Assembly: GCA_036388095.1 (NCBI GenBank)
Contig: DASVSL010000038.1
Span: forward strand, 1 to 17,917
Reading direction: 5' to 3'
Length of the DNA: 17,917 bases
Source: DASVSL01 sp036388095
GTDB lineage: Bacteria > Patescibacteriota > Saccharimonadia > Saccharimonadales > Saccharimonadaceae
Part shown: positions 1-6,733 of the stretch, piece after piece
Position numbering within the stretch: the stretch's first letter is position 1
Layout of the letters: each line of letters begins with the position of its first letter
Translations under genes and position numbers: made by a program
Notes under the pieces: generated by a model
Databases searched by the model: none
What the model was told of the DNA's origin: nothing
The model's input: only the letters and a program-made list of their open reading frames with translations

Positions 1-939
1 TGAGGTTCTGACGTCGAGCTCAGTAAATTCCACGTCGAGCCCGAGGTCCGCGAAGCGCTGTACGTTCGCTTGGACTTCGTCACGGGTCGGCGACCAACCA
101 CCAGGTTCGGCCTCTAGGTGAGCCTGGAACCCGACGCCATGGATCGGGACGCCTTGCGCTTTGAGATTTCTTACCAAGTTGTACATGGCCGTACTTTTTG
201 GGTTAATCCACTCGACACCGTAGTCGTTGATGAAGAGTTTCGCCGTTGGGTCAGCTTCACTAGCGTAGCGGAGGGCATTGGCAATGTAGTTTGGACCGAT
301 GGCGTTGTACCAGACTGTCGGGCGCCAACCACCGTTGTCATCGAATGGCTCGTTAACGACGTCCCAGACCGGTACCTTACCTTTAAAATGTGTTAGAACG
401 GTTTGGATATGGGTCTTCATAACGGGGTCTAGTTGGGCTCCGGTCCAGCTTCGGCCCGTTAGCCAGCCGGGGTTTGAAATATGCCAAACGGTGGTATGGC
501 CACGGATTTTTTTGCCATTGGCCGCGGCGAAATTGACCATTGAATCTGCTGTTGCAAAATTGAATTGGCCTTGCTGCGGCTGGAGCGGTTCCATTTTCAT
601 TTCCCACTCAGCCGAGACGGAATCAAAATTTTGCAAAAAGGTGTTGCGGTAGGTCGCGTTGCTGTTGATTGTGCCGATTTGAATGGCCGCACCGAGACTG
701 ACTTTGCTCCGGGTCGTCGTGCCGGTACCAAACTTAAGGGCCTTGCCCGCCGACGCACTGGCGTCGGTCACCTGTGATGCACCGTTTGCCAGTATCCCGG
801 TTTCAGGCTCGAAGCCAAAGGCGTTGACGGCTGCATTGCTCGCGGTGATTAAGTACACGCCGATGCCGCCTACTATCAGGACACCTGTTGATACGATGAG
901 GGGGCGCGAGATGAGGATGTTTTTGAGTCGAGTTTTCAT
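1..939 (-). CDS. Secreted GH10 endo-1,4-beta-xylanase, C-terminus cut by window edge
   Basis: Glycoside hydrolase family 10 enzyme, expected to cleave internal beta-1,4 bonds of xylan outside the cell. All 313 codons from the ATG at 939 to the left edge are open, so the gene continues beyond base 1. Residues 13-33 form one hydrophobic segment ending in Ala-Ser-Asn-Ala-Ala, a signal peptide or membrane anchor. Residues about 60-313 match the GH10 catalytic barrel: MKMEPLQPQQGQFNF (substrate-side strand), GHTTVWH at 147-153, the acid/base Glu197 in WDVVNEPF, GFQAH at 270-274, and the nucleophile Glu307 in FTELD. Both catalytic residues are present, so the enzyme should be active. Only the last barrel strand and anything after it are missing from view. 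There is no clear Shine-Dalgarno; a TATAAA box lies 14 bases upstream of the start. It is divergent from the DUF1801 gene. Family assignment is confident; exact substrate is inferred. Confidence 0.9.
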   Translation of the reverse strand, partial: MKTRLKNILISRPLIVSTGVLIVGGIGVYLITASNAAVNAFGFEPETGILANGASQVTDASASAGKALKFGTGTTTRSKVSLGAAIQIGTINSNATYRNTFLQNFDSVSAEWEMKMEPLQPQQGQFNFATADSMVNFAAANGKKIRGHTTVWHISNPGWLTGRSWTGAQLDPVMKTHIQTVLTHFKGKVPVWDVVNEPFDDNGGWRPTVWYNAIGPNYIANALRYASEADPTAKLFINDYGVEWINPKSTAMYNLVRNLKAQGVPIHGVGFQAHLEAEPGGWSPTRDEVQANVQRFADLGLDVEFTELDVRTS

Positions 940-1008
940 TTTATTTTACCGAATTTATACGTTGATACTACAGCAGTTACGTGCCGCTGTCTATACCCAT
1001 TAGTTCTG

Positions 1009-1416
1009 ATGATTGTTACACTTGATCATATGAATTCGGTGAATGATGTACTGAGCAGTATCGAAAACGATCGTCGTCGAAATGACAGTGAACAACTCAT
1101 CACAATCGTACGAACCGTGACGAGCGAAGAGCCTACCCTATGGTACGGCGGAATCATTGGGTTTGGCACCTACCACTATGTGTATGAGTCAGGGCGCGAA
1201 GGCGACACACCAATCGTCGGGTTTGCGCCGCGCAAAAACGCTATCGTGATCTATGGGCTAGTCCTGGATGACCACCAGGCGGACCAGGTGAAGAAATTGG
1301 GCCCAGTCACTATGGGCAAGGGCTGCATCTATATCAAAGATCTGTCTAAAGTCGATCATGTGCTACTGCGTGACATGATTACGGCGGCCTTTGCCAGGCG
1401 AAGCACGGTTTCGTAG
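1009..1416 (+). CDS. DUF1801 (YdhG-like) domain protein
   Basis: A 135-residue protein that is almost entirely one DUF1801/YdhG-like domain, a small alpha/beta fold of poorly known function (some members are called iron-chaperone-like, which is not established here). The family hallmark is plain: GFGTYHYVYESGREGD at 51-66, then GFAPRKN at 71-77, and later a GKGCIYIKDL segment (103-112) resembling the family's C-terminal strand. The upstream start at 1009 has no Shine-Dalgarno. A second in-frame ATG at 1030 (residue 8) would still keep the whole domain, so the start is uncertain by seven codons. The next gene begins 31 bases downstream on the same strand and may be co-transcribed. The protein is cytosolic, with no signal or membrane segment. 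Confidence 0.85.
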   Translation: MIVTLDHMNSVNDVLSSIENDRRRNDSEQLITIVRTVTSEEPTLWYGGIIGFGTYHYVYESGREGDTPIVGFAPRKNAIVIYGLVLDDHQADQVKKLGPVTMGKGCIYIKDLSKVDHVLLRDMITAAFARRSTVS

Positions 1417-1447
1417 CGATGACTAGGTACGCCGGTAGGTACTACGT

Positions 1448-1918
1448 GTGAGTCTGTGGTTACTGTTAATACTTTTGCACACCGTCTTGGCTGCTATCTG
1501 TTTTGCGGCTGGCATAGCCTTGCTCGACCCTGGCCGAGCGAGGCGGTATAAGTGGCTTATGGATACTTTTGTGTATTCGCTCATCGGAATGATTGTTTTT
1601 ATGATCGCTGCAACAATTTCGCACTGGGGCGACATCGCGTTATCGGAACGAATCGTGTTCAGTCTTTTGCCACTGCTCGGTCTATACATGCTTTATCGAG
1701 CTGTTAAAAGCCGGGGCCATATCAGTGCCGGGGAAGAGCGTATGTATATCGATGATATCGGTTTTGGCCTTATATCCTTGCTAAACGGTTTCATCATTGT
1801 GGGCTTACTTGATCTGCGAGCGCCGGGCTGGGTCGTTGTGATCGGTGCGGTGCTCGCCGTTATAGCAGGCAATCGCTACATCGCAGCCGTCAAACGCCGT
1901 TATACGGATGTACGGTGA
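1448..1918 (+). CDS. Small multi-pass membrane protein, unknown
   Basis: I do not recognise this 156-residue protein. It is a polytopic membrane protein with about five hydrophobic segments at residues 1-26, 40-60, 68-87, 105-124 and 128-148, separated by short charged loops (PGRARRYK, KSRGHISAGEER). The basic C-terminus KRRYTDVR is probably cytoplasmic. The start is a GTG with no convincing ribosome-binding site. The reading frame is open for its full length, codon use looks like that of its neighbours, and the gene follows the DUF1801 gene closely, so it is probably real. Function cannot be stated. Confidence 0.65.
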   Translation: MSLWLLLILLHTVLAAICFAAGIALLDPGRARRYKWLMDTFVYSLIGMIVFMIAATISHWGDIALSERIVFSLLPLLGLYMLYRAVKSRGHISAGEERMYIDDIGFGLISLLNGFIIVGLLDLRAPGWVVVIGAVLAVIAGNRYIAAVKRRYTDVR

Positions 1919-2012
1919 GTAACGACAAAGCACTGCGCATGAGGCCAAACCGATTACGAATGCTTCTCTAAAAAGAGATGTACGTTACTTTACAGTCTTA
2001 CTTCATTTACGC

Positions 2013-2021
2013 TGGTACACT
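2013..2021 (+). promoter_or_regulatory. Extended -10 promoter (TGGTACACT) for the oxidoreductase gene
   Basis: TG-G-TACACT is an extended -10 motif about 30 bases upstream of the ATG at 2052. A TTTACA at 1989-1994 could be a -35, but its 21-base spacing is long. The predicted leader carries a strong AGGAGG (2039-2044), 7 bases before the start codon. Confidence 0.4.
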
Positions 2022-2051
2022 GCGAAGATCATTTCAGCAGGAGGCCACAGT

Positions 2052-2993
2052 ATGAAAGCAGCTCAAATTAGTGAATACGGTGACCCATCGGTCGTTCGGC
2101 TCGTAGATATCGATCAGCCGACAGTCGGAGACGGCCAGGTAGTCGTCGAGGTGTACGCTTCGAGCATCAACCCGTTCGATAGCACCGTACGGGCGGGTCA
2201 CGTCAAAGACCTCATGCCACTGAGTTTGCCGGTGACACTTGGCGGAGATATTGCTGGTACAGTTACGGCCGTTGGAGCAGACGTGACAAGCGTCGTTGAC
2301 GGCGATATGGTCTATGGCCAAGCAAATGCAGTCGCTGGTAACAGTGGCGCCTTCGCTGAGTACGCCCGTACGAACGCCACCGAGGTAGCGAAATTACCAA
2401 ATAATGTTGATTTCAAAGAAGCCGCCTCATTACCGCTCGTCGGGGTGAGCGCTCTCCAGGCGATCACCGAGCACTTAGAAGTTACAGCCGACCAAAAACT
2501 CTTCATTAATGGTGCGGCTGGTGGAATCGGATTGATTGCAATTCAGATTGCAAAGCATCTTGGCGCTCATGTTGCTGCCACGGCTACGGGTCAAGGTGTG
2601 CAGGCGGTGACCGATGCTGGCGCTGACGAAGTGATTGACTATAAAACGCAGGACTTCAAAGAGTTACTGAGCGACTATGACGCAGTCTTTGATCTGGTCG
2701 GTGGCGAAACGTTCGATACGAGTCTGCACGTCCTTAAGCGCGGTGGTAAGGCCCTTTCGATGGCCGCGGTGTCGCCTACTAGCGCACTTGAGGCAGAGCT
2801 GGGAGTCACCGTCATGTCACAAATGACACGGGTGACGACAGAGTGGCTCGATGAGCTCACGAAGCTTGTCGAAGCGGGTGTCGTCACACCGCATATCGAT
2901 CAAGTCTTTACGTTAGATGACATTGTAGAAGCCTTTCAAGCAAAAGAAGACGAGAGCGTCATCGGCAAGATCGTCGTCGACATTCATCAATAG
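2052..2993 (+). CDS. Zinc-independent quinone oxidoreductase-like MDR enzyme
   Basis: A 313-residue medium-chain dehydrogenase/reductase of the NADPH:quinone oxidoreductase branch, expected to transfer hydride from NAD(P)H to quinones or enone-type substrates in the cytosol. The N-terminal GroES-like domain covers residues 1-115 (SSINPFDSTVRAG at 37-49; GGDIAGTVTAVG at 64-75). The Rossmann domain follows, with the nucleotide-binding turn in NGAAGGIGLIAIQIAK at 153-168, and the C-terminal IGKIVVDI closes the fold. The GHE and cysteine zinc ligands of alcohol dehydrogenases are absent, as expected for quinone reductase-like members. Length is typical. The start is fixed by AGGAGG 7 bases upstream. 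No terminator is obvious in the 84 bases before tRNA-Cys. True substrate is unknown. Confidence 0.9.
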   Translation: MKAAQISEYGDPSVVRLVDIDQPTVGDGQVVVEVYASSINPFDSTVRAGHVKDLMPLSLPVTLGGDIAGTVTAVGADVTSVVDGDMVYGQANAVAGNSGAFAEYARTNATEVAKLPNNVDFKEAASLPLVGVSALQAITEHLEVTADQKLFINGAAGGIGLIAIQIAKHLGAHVAATATGQGVQAVTDAGADEVIDYKTQDFKELLSDYDAVFDLVGGETFDTSLHVLKRGGKALSMAAVSPTSALEAELGVTVMSQMTRVTTEWLDELTKLVEAGVVTPHIDQVFTLDDIVEAFQAKEDESVIGKIVVDIHQ

Positions 2994-3059
2994 ACAGCTG
3001 CTCACCGACAAACAATTTCCTCAACGTGCATCCAGGGTCTCAGCGAACCGCGCAAGGTT

Positions 3060-3068
3060 TGCTAAGAT
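3060..3068 (+). promoter_or_regulatory. Extended -10 promoter for tRNA-Cys
   Basis: TG-C-TAAGAT ends 9 bases before the mature tRNA 5' end, which would put transcription initiation only a few bases upstream of the tRNA. No -35 match is seen, as is tolerated with an extended -10. Confidence 0.4.
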
Positions 3069-3077
3069 GTCATGAGT

Positions 3078-3151
3078 GGCGCCTTGGCGGAGCGGTTACG
3101 CAGAGGTCTGCAAAACCTCGTAGACGGGTTCGACTCCCGTAGGTGCCTCCA
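3078..3151 (+). tRNA. tRNA-Cys (GCA)
   Basis: A complete 74-base cloverleaf. The acceptor stem 3078-3084 pairs with 3141-3147, including one G-U. The anticodon stem 3103-3107/3115-3119 encloses loop CTGCAAA, giving anticodon GCA at 3110-3112. The T-arm is ACGGG-TTCGACT-CCCGT. Discriminator U73 (3148) is the classic cysteine identity base, and CCA is encoded at 3149-3151. It lies about 130 bases before tRNA-Leu. Confidence 0.96.
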
Positions 3152-3173
3152 CGTCGGAACTCATTTTCGGCCT

Positions 3174-3211
3174 CGCGGCTATTTTGCGATCAAGTAGCAA
3201 AATAGCTCGCG
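3174..3211 (+). repeat. Perfect hairpin between tRNA-Cys and tRNA-Leu
   Basis: GCTATTTTGC (3178-3187) and GCAAAATAGC (3197-3206) form a perfect 10-bp stem with a 9-base loop. CGCG on each side extends it by 4 bp past one bulged T. No T-tract follows, so it is not a classical terminator; a processing or trailer structure is possible. Confidence 0.6.
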
Positions 3212-3233
3212 GTGCCTTCGTTGTTCCTCCTTA

Positions 3234-3260
3234 CGGTTTAAAATCTATGATTTCAAACCG
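3234..3260 (+). repeat. Hairpin just upstream of tRNA-Leu
   Basis: CGGTTT-A-AAATC / GATTT-C-AAACCG forms an 11-bp stem interrupted by one A-C mismatch, with a TAT loop. It ends 20 bases before the tRNA-Leu 5' end. It overlaps a possible TATGAT -10 (3246-3251), so it may be either promoter sequence or a leader structure. Confidence 0.5.
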
Positions 3261-3280
3261 AAGAATCGCAGACGTCGCAG

Positions 3281-3368
3281 GGGCGAGTGGCGGAATTGGT
3301 ATACGCGACAGACTTAAAATCTGTTGGTTGAATAAACCTTGTGGGTTCAAGTCCCACCTCGCCCACCA
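3281..3368 (+). tRNA. tRNA-Leu (UAA)
   Basis: An 88-base class II tRNA. Acceptor 3281-3287 pairs perfectly with 3358-3364. The anticodon stem ACAGA/TCTGT encloses loop CTTAAAA with anticodon TAA at 3315-3317. A long variable arm (GGTT...AACC) follows, as expected for leucine. The T-arm is GTGGG-TTCAAGT-CCCAC, the discriminator is A73 (leucine identity), and CCA is encoded at 3366-3368. Reads UUA codons, and UUG by wobble. Confidence 0.96.
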
Positions 3369-3405
3369 TTGAATTAACCTGTCACCCTGATAGGTTAATT
3401 CAATG
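3367..3405 (+). repeat. 14-bp perfect hairpin starting in the CCA of tRNA-Leu
   Basis: CATTGAATTAACCT (3367-3380) and AGGTTAATTCAATG (3392-3405) pair perfectly across an 11-base loop. The left arm uses the last two bases of the encoded CCA. No T-run follows it, so it is probably not the actual terminator, which lies at 3504-3534. Confidence 0.7.
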
Positions 3406-3503
3406 TGGATTGGCCAGTGGGGCTCGAACGGGACTTCAAGTCTGAAGTCACCGGCACTTCGTGAGATTGATCGAGTGAAGCAAGTTCCACTTGTCTACGT
3501 ATA

Positions 3504-3534
3504 AAAATAAACCAGCATAGGACTGGTTTATTTT
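3504..3534 (+). terminator. Bidirectional rho-independent terminator
   Basis: AAAATAAACCAG (3504-3515) and CTGGTTTATTTT (3523-3534) form a 12-bp stem with a 7-base loop. The stem itself supplies U-tracts in both directions. It lies between the tRNA genes (plus strand) and the convergent membrane gene at 3610-4113 (minus strand), so it can end both transcripts. Confidence 0.8.
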
Positions 3535-3549
3535 CATTTCATATTGAAG

Positions 3550-3590
3550 CGGCGCGCCGGACAGGTAGGATACCTATCAACGGCGCGCCG
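3550..3590. repeat. Paired CGGCGCGCCG palindromes forming one long hairpin
   Basis: Two identical copies of the self-complementary decamer CGGCGCGCCG (3550-3559 and 3581-3590) flank a second inverted repeat, AGGTA-GGA-TACCT (3563-3575). The whole 41 bases can fold into one stem with a two-base bulge and one mismatch. It is 19 bases past the stop of the minus-strand gene. It could be its 3' structure, a protein-binding site or a relic; no family is recognised. Confidence 0.65.
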
Positions 3591-3609
3591 AATGTCAGAG
3601 CGAGTATAT

Positions 3610-4113
3610 TCACTTCGCTAGTTCTCGGTCAATCCTGATCAACAGGATGTTCCCATAGCGCTTGACGCCCGACGAGGACCGGTCAATCACAAGGTCGGCA
3701 GCAGCAGAGTCAAAGTTGAAGTAGTTTTCGACGTTGGCCTGCAATATGTAACTGAGGGCCGTCACGCCGATAACGGCGATGAGCAGCAAGCCGATCAAGG
3801 TATTGCCATTTAGCTCTCGTGATGAGTCTTCACGCCTCATTCTTCGGTCGTCACGCTTCTCGTAGATCCTGATGGCTGCTACTAATGCTGCGATGAATAT
3901 GGCGAGGATTGGTAGGTTAACGCCATTTTGGTCTGCTTGGCCTTTGTGGAGTATCTGCGACATTAAAAATCCGACAGATCCTGAAAACAGCACCAAACCG
4001 ATGATCTTTGCAATCCATCCCCAGCTGAGTAACTGGTAACTCAAGAGCGCAGTGACAGCTGTTGCGGAAAACGTAAGGATGTTTGGCCCTACGATAAACC
4101 CGAAAATGTTCAC
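3610..4113 (-). CDS. Small membrane protein, unknown
   Basis: I do not recognise this 167-residue protein. It has about four hydrophobic segments: residues 3-26, 33-53, 67-83 and 105-125. They are split by a strongly charged cytoplasmic-type loop (YEKRDDRRMRREDSSRE, about 84-100), and a hydrophilic tail of about 40 residues with no cysteines follows. The start is a GTG at 4113, chosen because AGGAG (4120-4124) lies 6 bases upstream on this strand; translation from there gives a hydrophobic N-terminus. It is divergent from lemA, convergent with the tRNA genes, and monocistronic. Confidence 0.7.
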   Translation of the reverse strand: MNIFGFIVGPNILTFSATAVTALLSYQLLSWGWIAKIIGLVLFSGSVGFLMSQILHKGQADQNGVNLPILAIFIAALVAAIRIYEKRDDRRMRREDSSRELNGNTLIGLLLIAVIGVTALSYILQANVENYFNFDSAAADLVIDRSSSGVKRYGNILLIRIDRELAK

Positions 4114-4152
4114 TTCTATCTCCTTTAGTGCAGAAGAAAGTCCGACCTCGTT

Positions 4153-4181
4153 ATTTAAACAATATTTAGTCTATGATGCAA
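4153..4181 (-). promoter_or_regulatory. Possible promoter for the minus-strand membrane gene
   Basis: On the minus strand TTGCAT (4176-4181) and TTAAAT (4153-4158) are separated by exactly 17 bases, and lie about 40 bases before the GTG start. Each box is only a partial match, so this is tentative. Confidence 0.35.
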
Positions 4182-4217
4182 GTTTCCAGTGGCATACCTC
4201 TTTTGCGGTAAGCACGC

Positions 4218-4223
4218 TATACT
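4218..4223 (+). promoter_or_regulatory. -10 box TATACT upstream of lemA
   Basis: TATACT sits 28 bases before the lemA ATG, with AGAGGA just before the start. It has no good -35 and no TGn extension, but the same hexamer precedes htpX, murF and leuS in this window. Confidence 0.4.
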
Positions 4224-4251
4224 ACAGTCATAATAAGAAGAGGAATCAAAC

Positions 4252-4818
4252 ATGGGTATCGGACTTATCGTCATCATTGTGATTATCGTCATCATCGCGC
4301 TGTTTCTGTGGCTCACCTACAACGGTCTCGTCAAATTGAATGTCCGGGTACAAGAAGCATGGAGTGACATCACCGTCCAGCTGAAACGTCGCGCCGACTT
4401 GATCCCCAACTTAATCGAGACGGTCAAAGGTTACGCTGCGCACGAAAAGCAGGTATTCCAGGATGTCACCGAGGCGCGCGCCAATGTCCTGAACGCGACG
4501 CAGCAAGGTCCAGCAGCCACGGCTAAAGCAGAAAACCAGTTCGAAGGCGCCCTCAAAAGCCTCTTCGCCGTCAGTGAAGCCTACCCACAACTGCGGGCCA
4601 GTGAAAACTTCCAGCAGCTCCAGGCTGAATTGGTCGACACCGAAGACAAGATCCAGGCGAGTCGACGTTTTTATAACGGTGGCGTCCGCGATATGAACAC
4701 CAAAGTTCAGCAGTTCCCGAGCAACTTCGTGGCGCGTATGTTCGGTTTTTCGAACAAAGAGTTCTTCGAAGTCGAAGACATGGCCAGTATTGAAGCGCCA
4801 GTCGCTGTAAAGTTCTGA
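4252..4818 (+). CDS. lemA: LemA family membrane-anchored protein
   Basis: A 188-residue LemA-family protein: one N-terminal membrane helix (residues 3-22), then a long helical domain. Family motifs are clear: YNGLVKLNVRVQEAWSDI (23-40), then QLKRRADLIPNLIETVKGYA (43-62), and the ARMFGF segment near 160-166 typical of the C-terminal half. The molecular role of LemA proteins is not well defined; they are repeatedly found beside M48 proteases of the HtpX type, as here (htpX starts 63 bases downstream). An AGAGGA ribosome-binding site lies just upstream, and length is normal. A hairpin and a fresh promoter separate it from htpX, so the two may be only partly co-transcribed. Confidence 0.93.
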   Translation: MGIGLIVIIVIIVIIALFLWLTYNGLVKLNVRVQEAWSDITVQLKRRADLIPNLIETVKGYAAHEKQVFQDVTEARANVLNATQQGPAATAKAENQFEGALKSLFAVSEAYPQLRASENFQQLQAELVDTEDKIQASRRFYNGGVRDMNTKVQQFPSNFVARMFGFSNKEFFEVEDMASIEAPVAVKF

Positions 4819-4828
4819 TCGTTAAGCC

Positions 4829-4852
4829 TACTCCGGCGAGTCGGCCGGAGTA
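4829..4852 (+). terminator. Terminator-like hairpin after lemA
   Basis: TACTCCGGC (4829-4837) and GCCGGAGTA (4844-4852) form a perfect GC-rich 9-bp stem with a 6-base loop, 11 bases after the lemA stop. Only a weak T-containing stretch follows, so termination may be partial. Confidence 0.5.
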
Positions 4853-4868
4853 ATAATCGCTCTAAAGG

Positions 4869-4874
4869 TATACT
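4869..4874 (+). promoter_or_regulatory. -10 box TATACT placed for a leaderless htpX mRNA
   Basis: TATACT ends 6 bases before the ATG at 4881, so transcription would start at or next to the start codon. There is no usable Shine-Dalgarno for htpX; an AGG lies 12 bases upstream, too far. The same arrangement is seen at murF and leuS. Confidence 0.5.
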
Positions 4875-4880
4875 GTTTAT

Positions 4881-5756
4881 ATGTATTCAGCTATTGCTGC
4901 CAATAAGCGCAACACGTTCTTGATTCTCGCCCTATTTATCGCCATTATCGCGGCGCTGGGCTGGGTATTTAGTGCCATTTACGGAAGCACGGGAATTTTC
5001 TGGGGGACGCTAGTTGGCGCCGCTATCTACGCACTCATCCAGTATTTCATCGCCGCCCGAATGGCCCTGGCACTAAATGGTGCTAAAGAGATCAAGAAGG
5101 CAGATAACCCCCGCCTGTACCGTATCGTCGAGAACTTGTCGATCACGAACGGCATGCCGATGCCGAAAGTCTATATTGTGAATGACCCAGCGCCGAATGC
5201 GTTTGCTACCGGGCGCGGGCCCGAGCATGCGCATGTCGCGGCAACGACCGGTATTTTAGCGCTGATGGACGATCGTGAGCTTGAAGCCGTCATGGCGCAC
5301 GAGATGGGGCACGTACAGAACTACGATATTCGCGTCATGATGATCGTGTTTGGTCTGGTGAGTGCCATTGGTTTAATCGCCGACGTGCTGGTGCGATCAT
5401 TTTGGTTCAGCGGCGATAACGATCGGCCGATAAGCCCGATCTTTTTGATCATCGGTATTGTTGCCGCGCTTGTTTCACCACTGATTGCGGCACTCGTTCA
5501 GGCCGCAGTTTCGCGACAACGCGAGTACTTAGCGGATGCGACAGGTGCGATGACAACGCGTGACCCTGAAGGGCTCGCCAGTGCGCTCGAAAAACTCGGC
5601 AGTGCTGGAACGGCCCTCAAACGCCAAAATACCTCGACCGCGCATTTGTTTTTTGCCAACCCCCTCCGAAAGTCGGCTTTCTTGAATATTTTTAGCACCC
5701 ACCCGCCAATCGAACAGCGTGTCGCTCGTCTACGCACAATGGGTACGCAGTTTTAA
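4881..5756 (+). CDS. htpX: HtpX-type M48 membrane metalloprotease
   Basis: Zinc metalloprotease of family M48B, expected to cut misfolded or damaged membrane proteins from the cytoplasmic side. The 291 residues have two N-terminal membrane helices (about 13-33 and 38-60). The catalytic motif HEMGH is at 140-144 (His140, Glu141, His144), with the third zinc ligand Glu215 in REYLADA. Two further hydrophobic stretches (about 151-172 and 186-210) lie between them. The family's C-terminal STHPP motif is at 272-276. All catalytic residues are present and length matches HtpX (about 290). The start is set by the N-terminal helix; the promoter geometry suggests a leaderless message. It follows lemA and is 5 bases from the next gene, so it heads a run to ligA. 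Confidence 0.94.
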   Translation: MYSAIAANKRNTFLILALFIAIIAALGWVFSAIYGSTGIFWGTLVGAAIYALIQYFIAARMALALNGAKEIKKADNPRLYRIVENLSITNGMPMPKVYIVNDPAPNAFATGRGPEHAHVAATTGILALMDDRELEAVMAHEMGHVQNYDIRVMMIVFGLVSAIGLIADVLVRSFWFSGDNDRPISPIFLIIGIVAALVSPLIAALVQAAVSRQREYLADATGAMTTRDPEGLASALEKLGSAGTALKRQNTSTAHLFFANPLRKSAFLNIFSTHPPIEQRVARLRTMGTQF

Positions 5757-5761
5757 CGTCT

Positions 5762-6733
5762 ATGGCAGCCCCGACTCACCAAAAACGAAAACGAACAACC
5801 TCGAAACGTAAGCCCGCTACGTCGACGCCCGAAGACGTAGTCACCAAAACCCTCCCGGCCGAGGCGACGAACCAGCCCGTCGTTGCCGGAGTCTTTAACC
5901 ACACACGGGTGACTGCGGCCACGCTACGCGCTGAATGGAAGCTGCTGGCGCGCGTCATTTTACCGATCTGGCTCCTGCTGGCGCTGCTAACCCTCAAATC
6001 GGCTTTAGAGGAATATGCCGGCGTCCGAGGAGCGGCAGCCGAAATAGGGGAGCCATTTACGAGCATCTTTGTCTACTTGTCGGTTCTGGGTGGAATACTG
6101 ACCAGTGGCTTAGGTGAAATGCAGCAGATGCAATCAGTCGCTTTGTATCTCGTACTGGCACTGACGGTGGTATGGCTAGTACGGCACCGGCTTGCCGGCG
6201 ACACTGTCCGGGCGCGTGACGGGCTGTATAACTCGCTCGCGCCACTAGTAGCGCTGCTGGTCATCGCCGCGGTGGCGATTGTTCAACTACTTCCGGCCGT
6301 CCTTGCAATAACTACGCTCGCGTTGGTTTCGCAGCTTGGTGTACTGGCTAATGTTTTTGTACTTATTATCGCCGGACTTCTGACGTTACTGCTGTGCGCA
6401 GTATCACTATACTGGCTGAGCGCGACGGTCATTGCTGCGGTCATCGTGACGATACCGGGTGCCTACCCGATGCTGGCGCTTCGTTCTGCCAGCGACCTGC
6501 TCAAGGGACATAGGCTTGCAATCATTCGTCATATTATTTGGTTATTGGTTCTCTCAGCATTGATTCTTGCAGCGGTGTTACTGCTACCGGTGCTACTCGA
6601 TTCGGCCGCAGGCGGGGGACTGGCAGCGCCGCTCGTACTGTTATATCAACTAGCCAACCTGTGCGTCGTCGCCATCGTCGTGACCTACGTTTTTATGCTG
6701 TACAGGAGAATCATCGATGCCAAACGTATCTGA
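5762..6733 (+). CDS. Multi-pass membrane protein, unknown
   Basis: I do not recognise this 323-residue protein. An unusually basic N-terminal tail (residues 1-20, rich in Lys/Arg/Thr) is followed by about 30 polar residues. About six or seven membrane helices come next (roughly 62-80, 100-117, 126-141, 157-180, 195-230 possibly two, 256-280 and 288-313). The end RRIIDAKRI is basic. The layout recalls generic membrane proteins of the YihY or DUF975 kind, but no diagnostic motif is visible. It starts 5 bases after htpX and its stop overlaps the ligA start by 17 bases, which points to translational coupling in one operon. No Shine-Dalgarno precedes its ATG. Confidence 0.75.
   Translation: MAAPTHQKRKRTTSKRKPATSTPEDVVTKTLPAEATNQPVVAGVFNHTRVTAATLRAEWKLLARVILPIWLLLALLTLKSALEEYAGVRGAAAEIGEPFTSIFVYLSVLGGILTSGLGEMQQMQSVALYLVLALTVVWLVRHRLAGDTVRARDGLYNSLAPLVALLVIAAVAIVQLLPAVLAITTLALVSQLGVLANVFVLIIAGLLTLLLCAVSLYWLSATVIAAVIVTIPGAYPMLALRSASDLLKGHRLAIIRHIIWLLVLSALILAAVLLLPVLLDSAAGGGLAAPLVLLYQLANLCVVAIVVTYVFMLYRRIIDAKRI

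Noticed and set aside
118..1003. Plus-strand open frames opposite the xylanase
   Set aside because: They are shadows of the minus-strand GH10 gene, whose conserved catalytic motifs run unbroken through the region.
3411..3490. A functional tRNA on the minus strand after tRNA-Leu
   Set aside because: Only an acceptor-like stem and one hairpin form; the T-stem bases do not pair and there is no D-arm. Kept only as a possible remnant.
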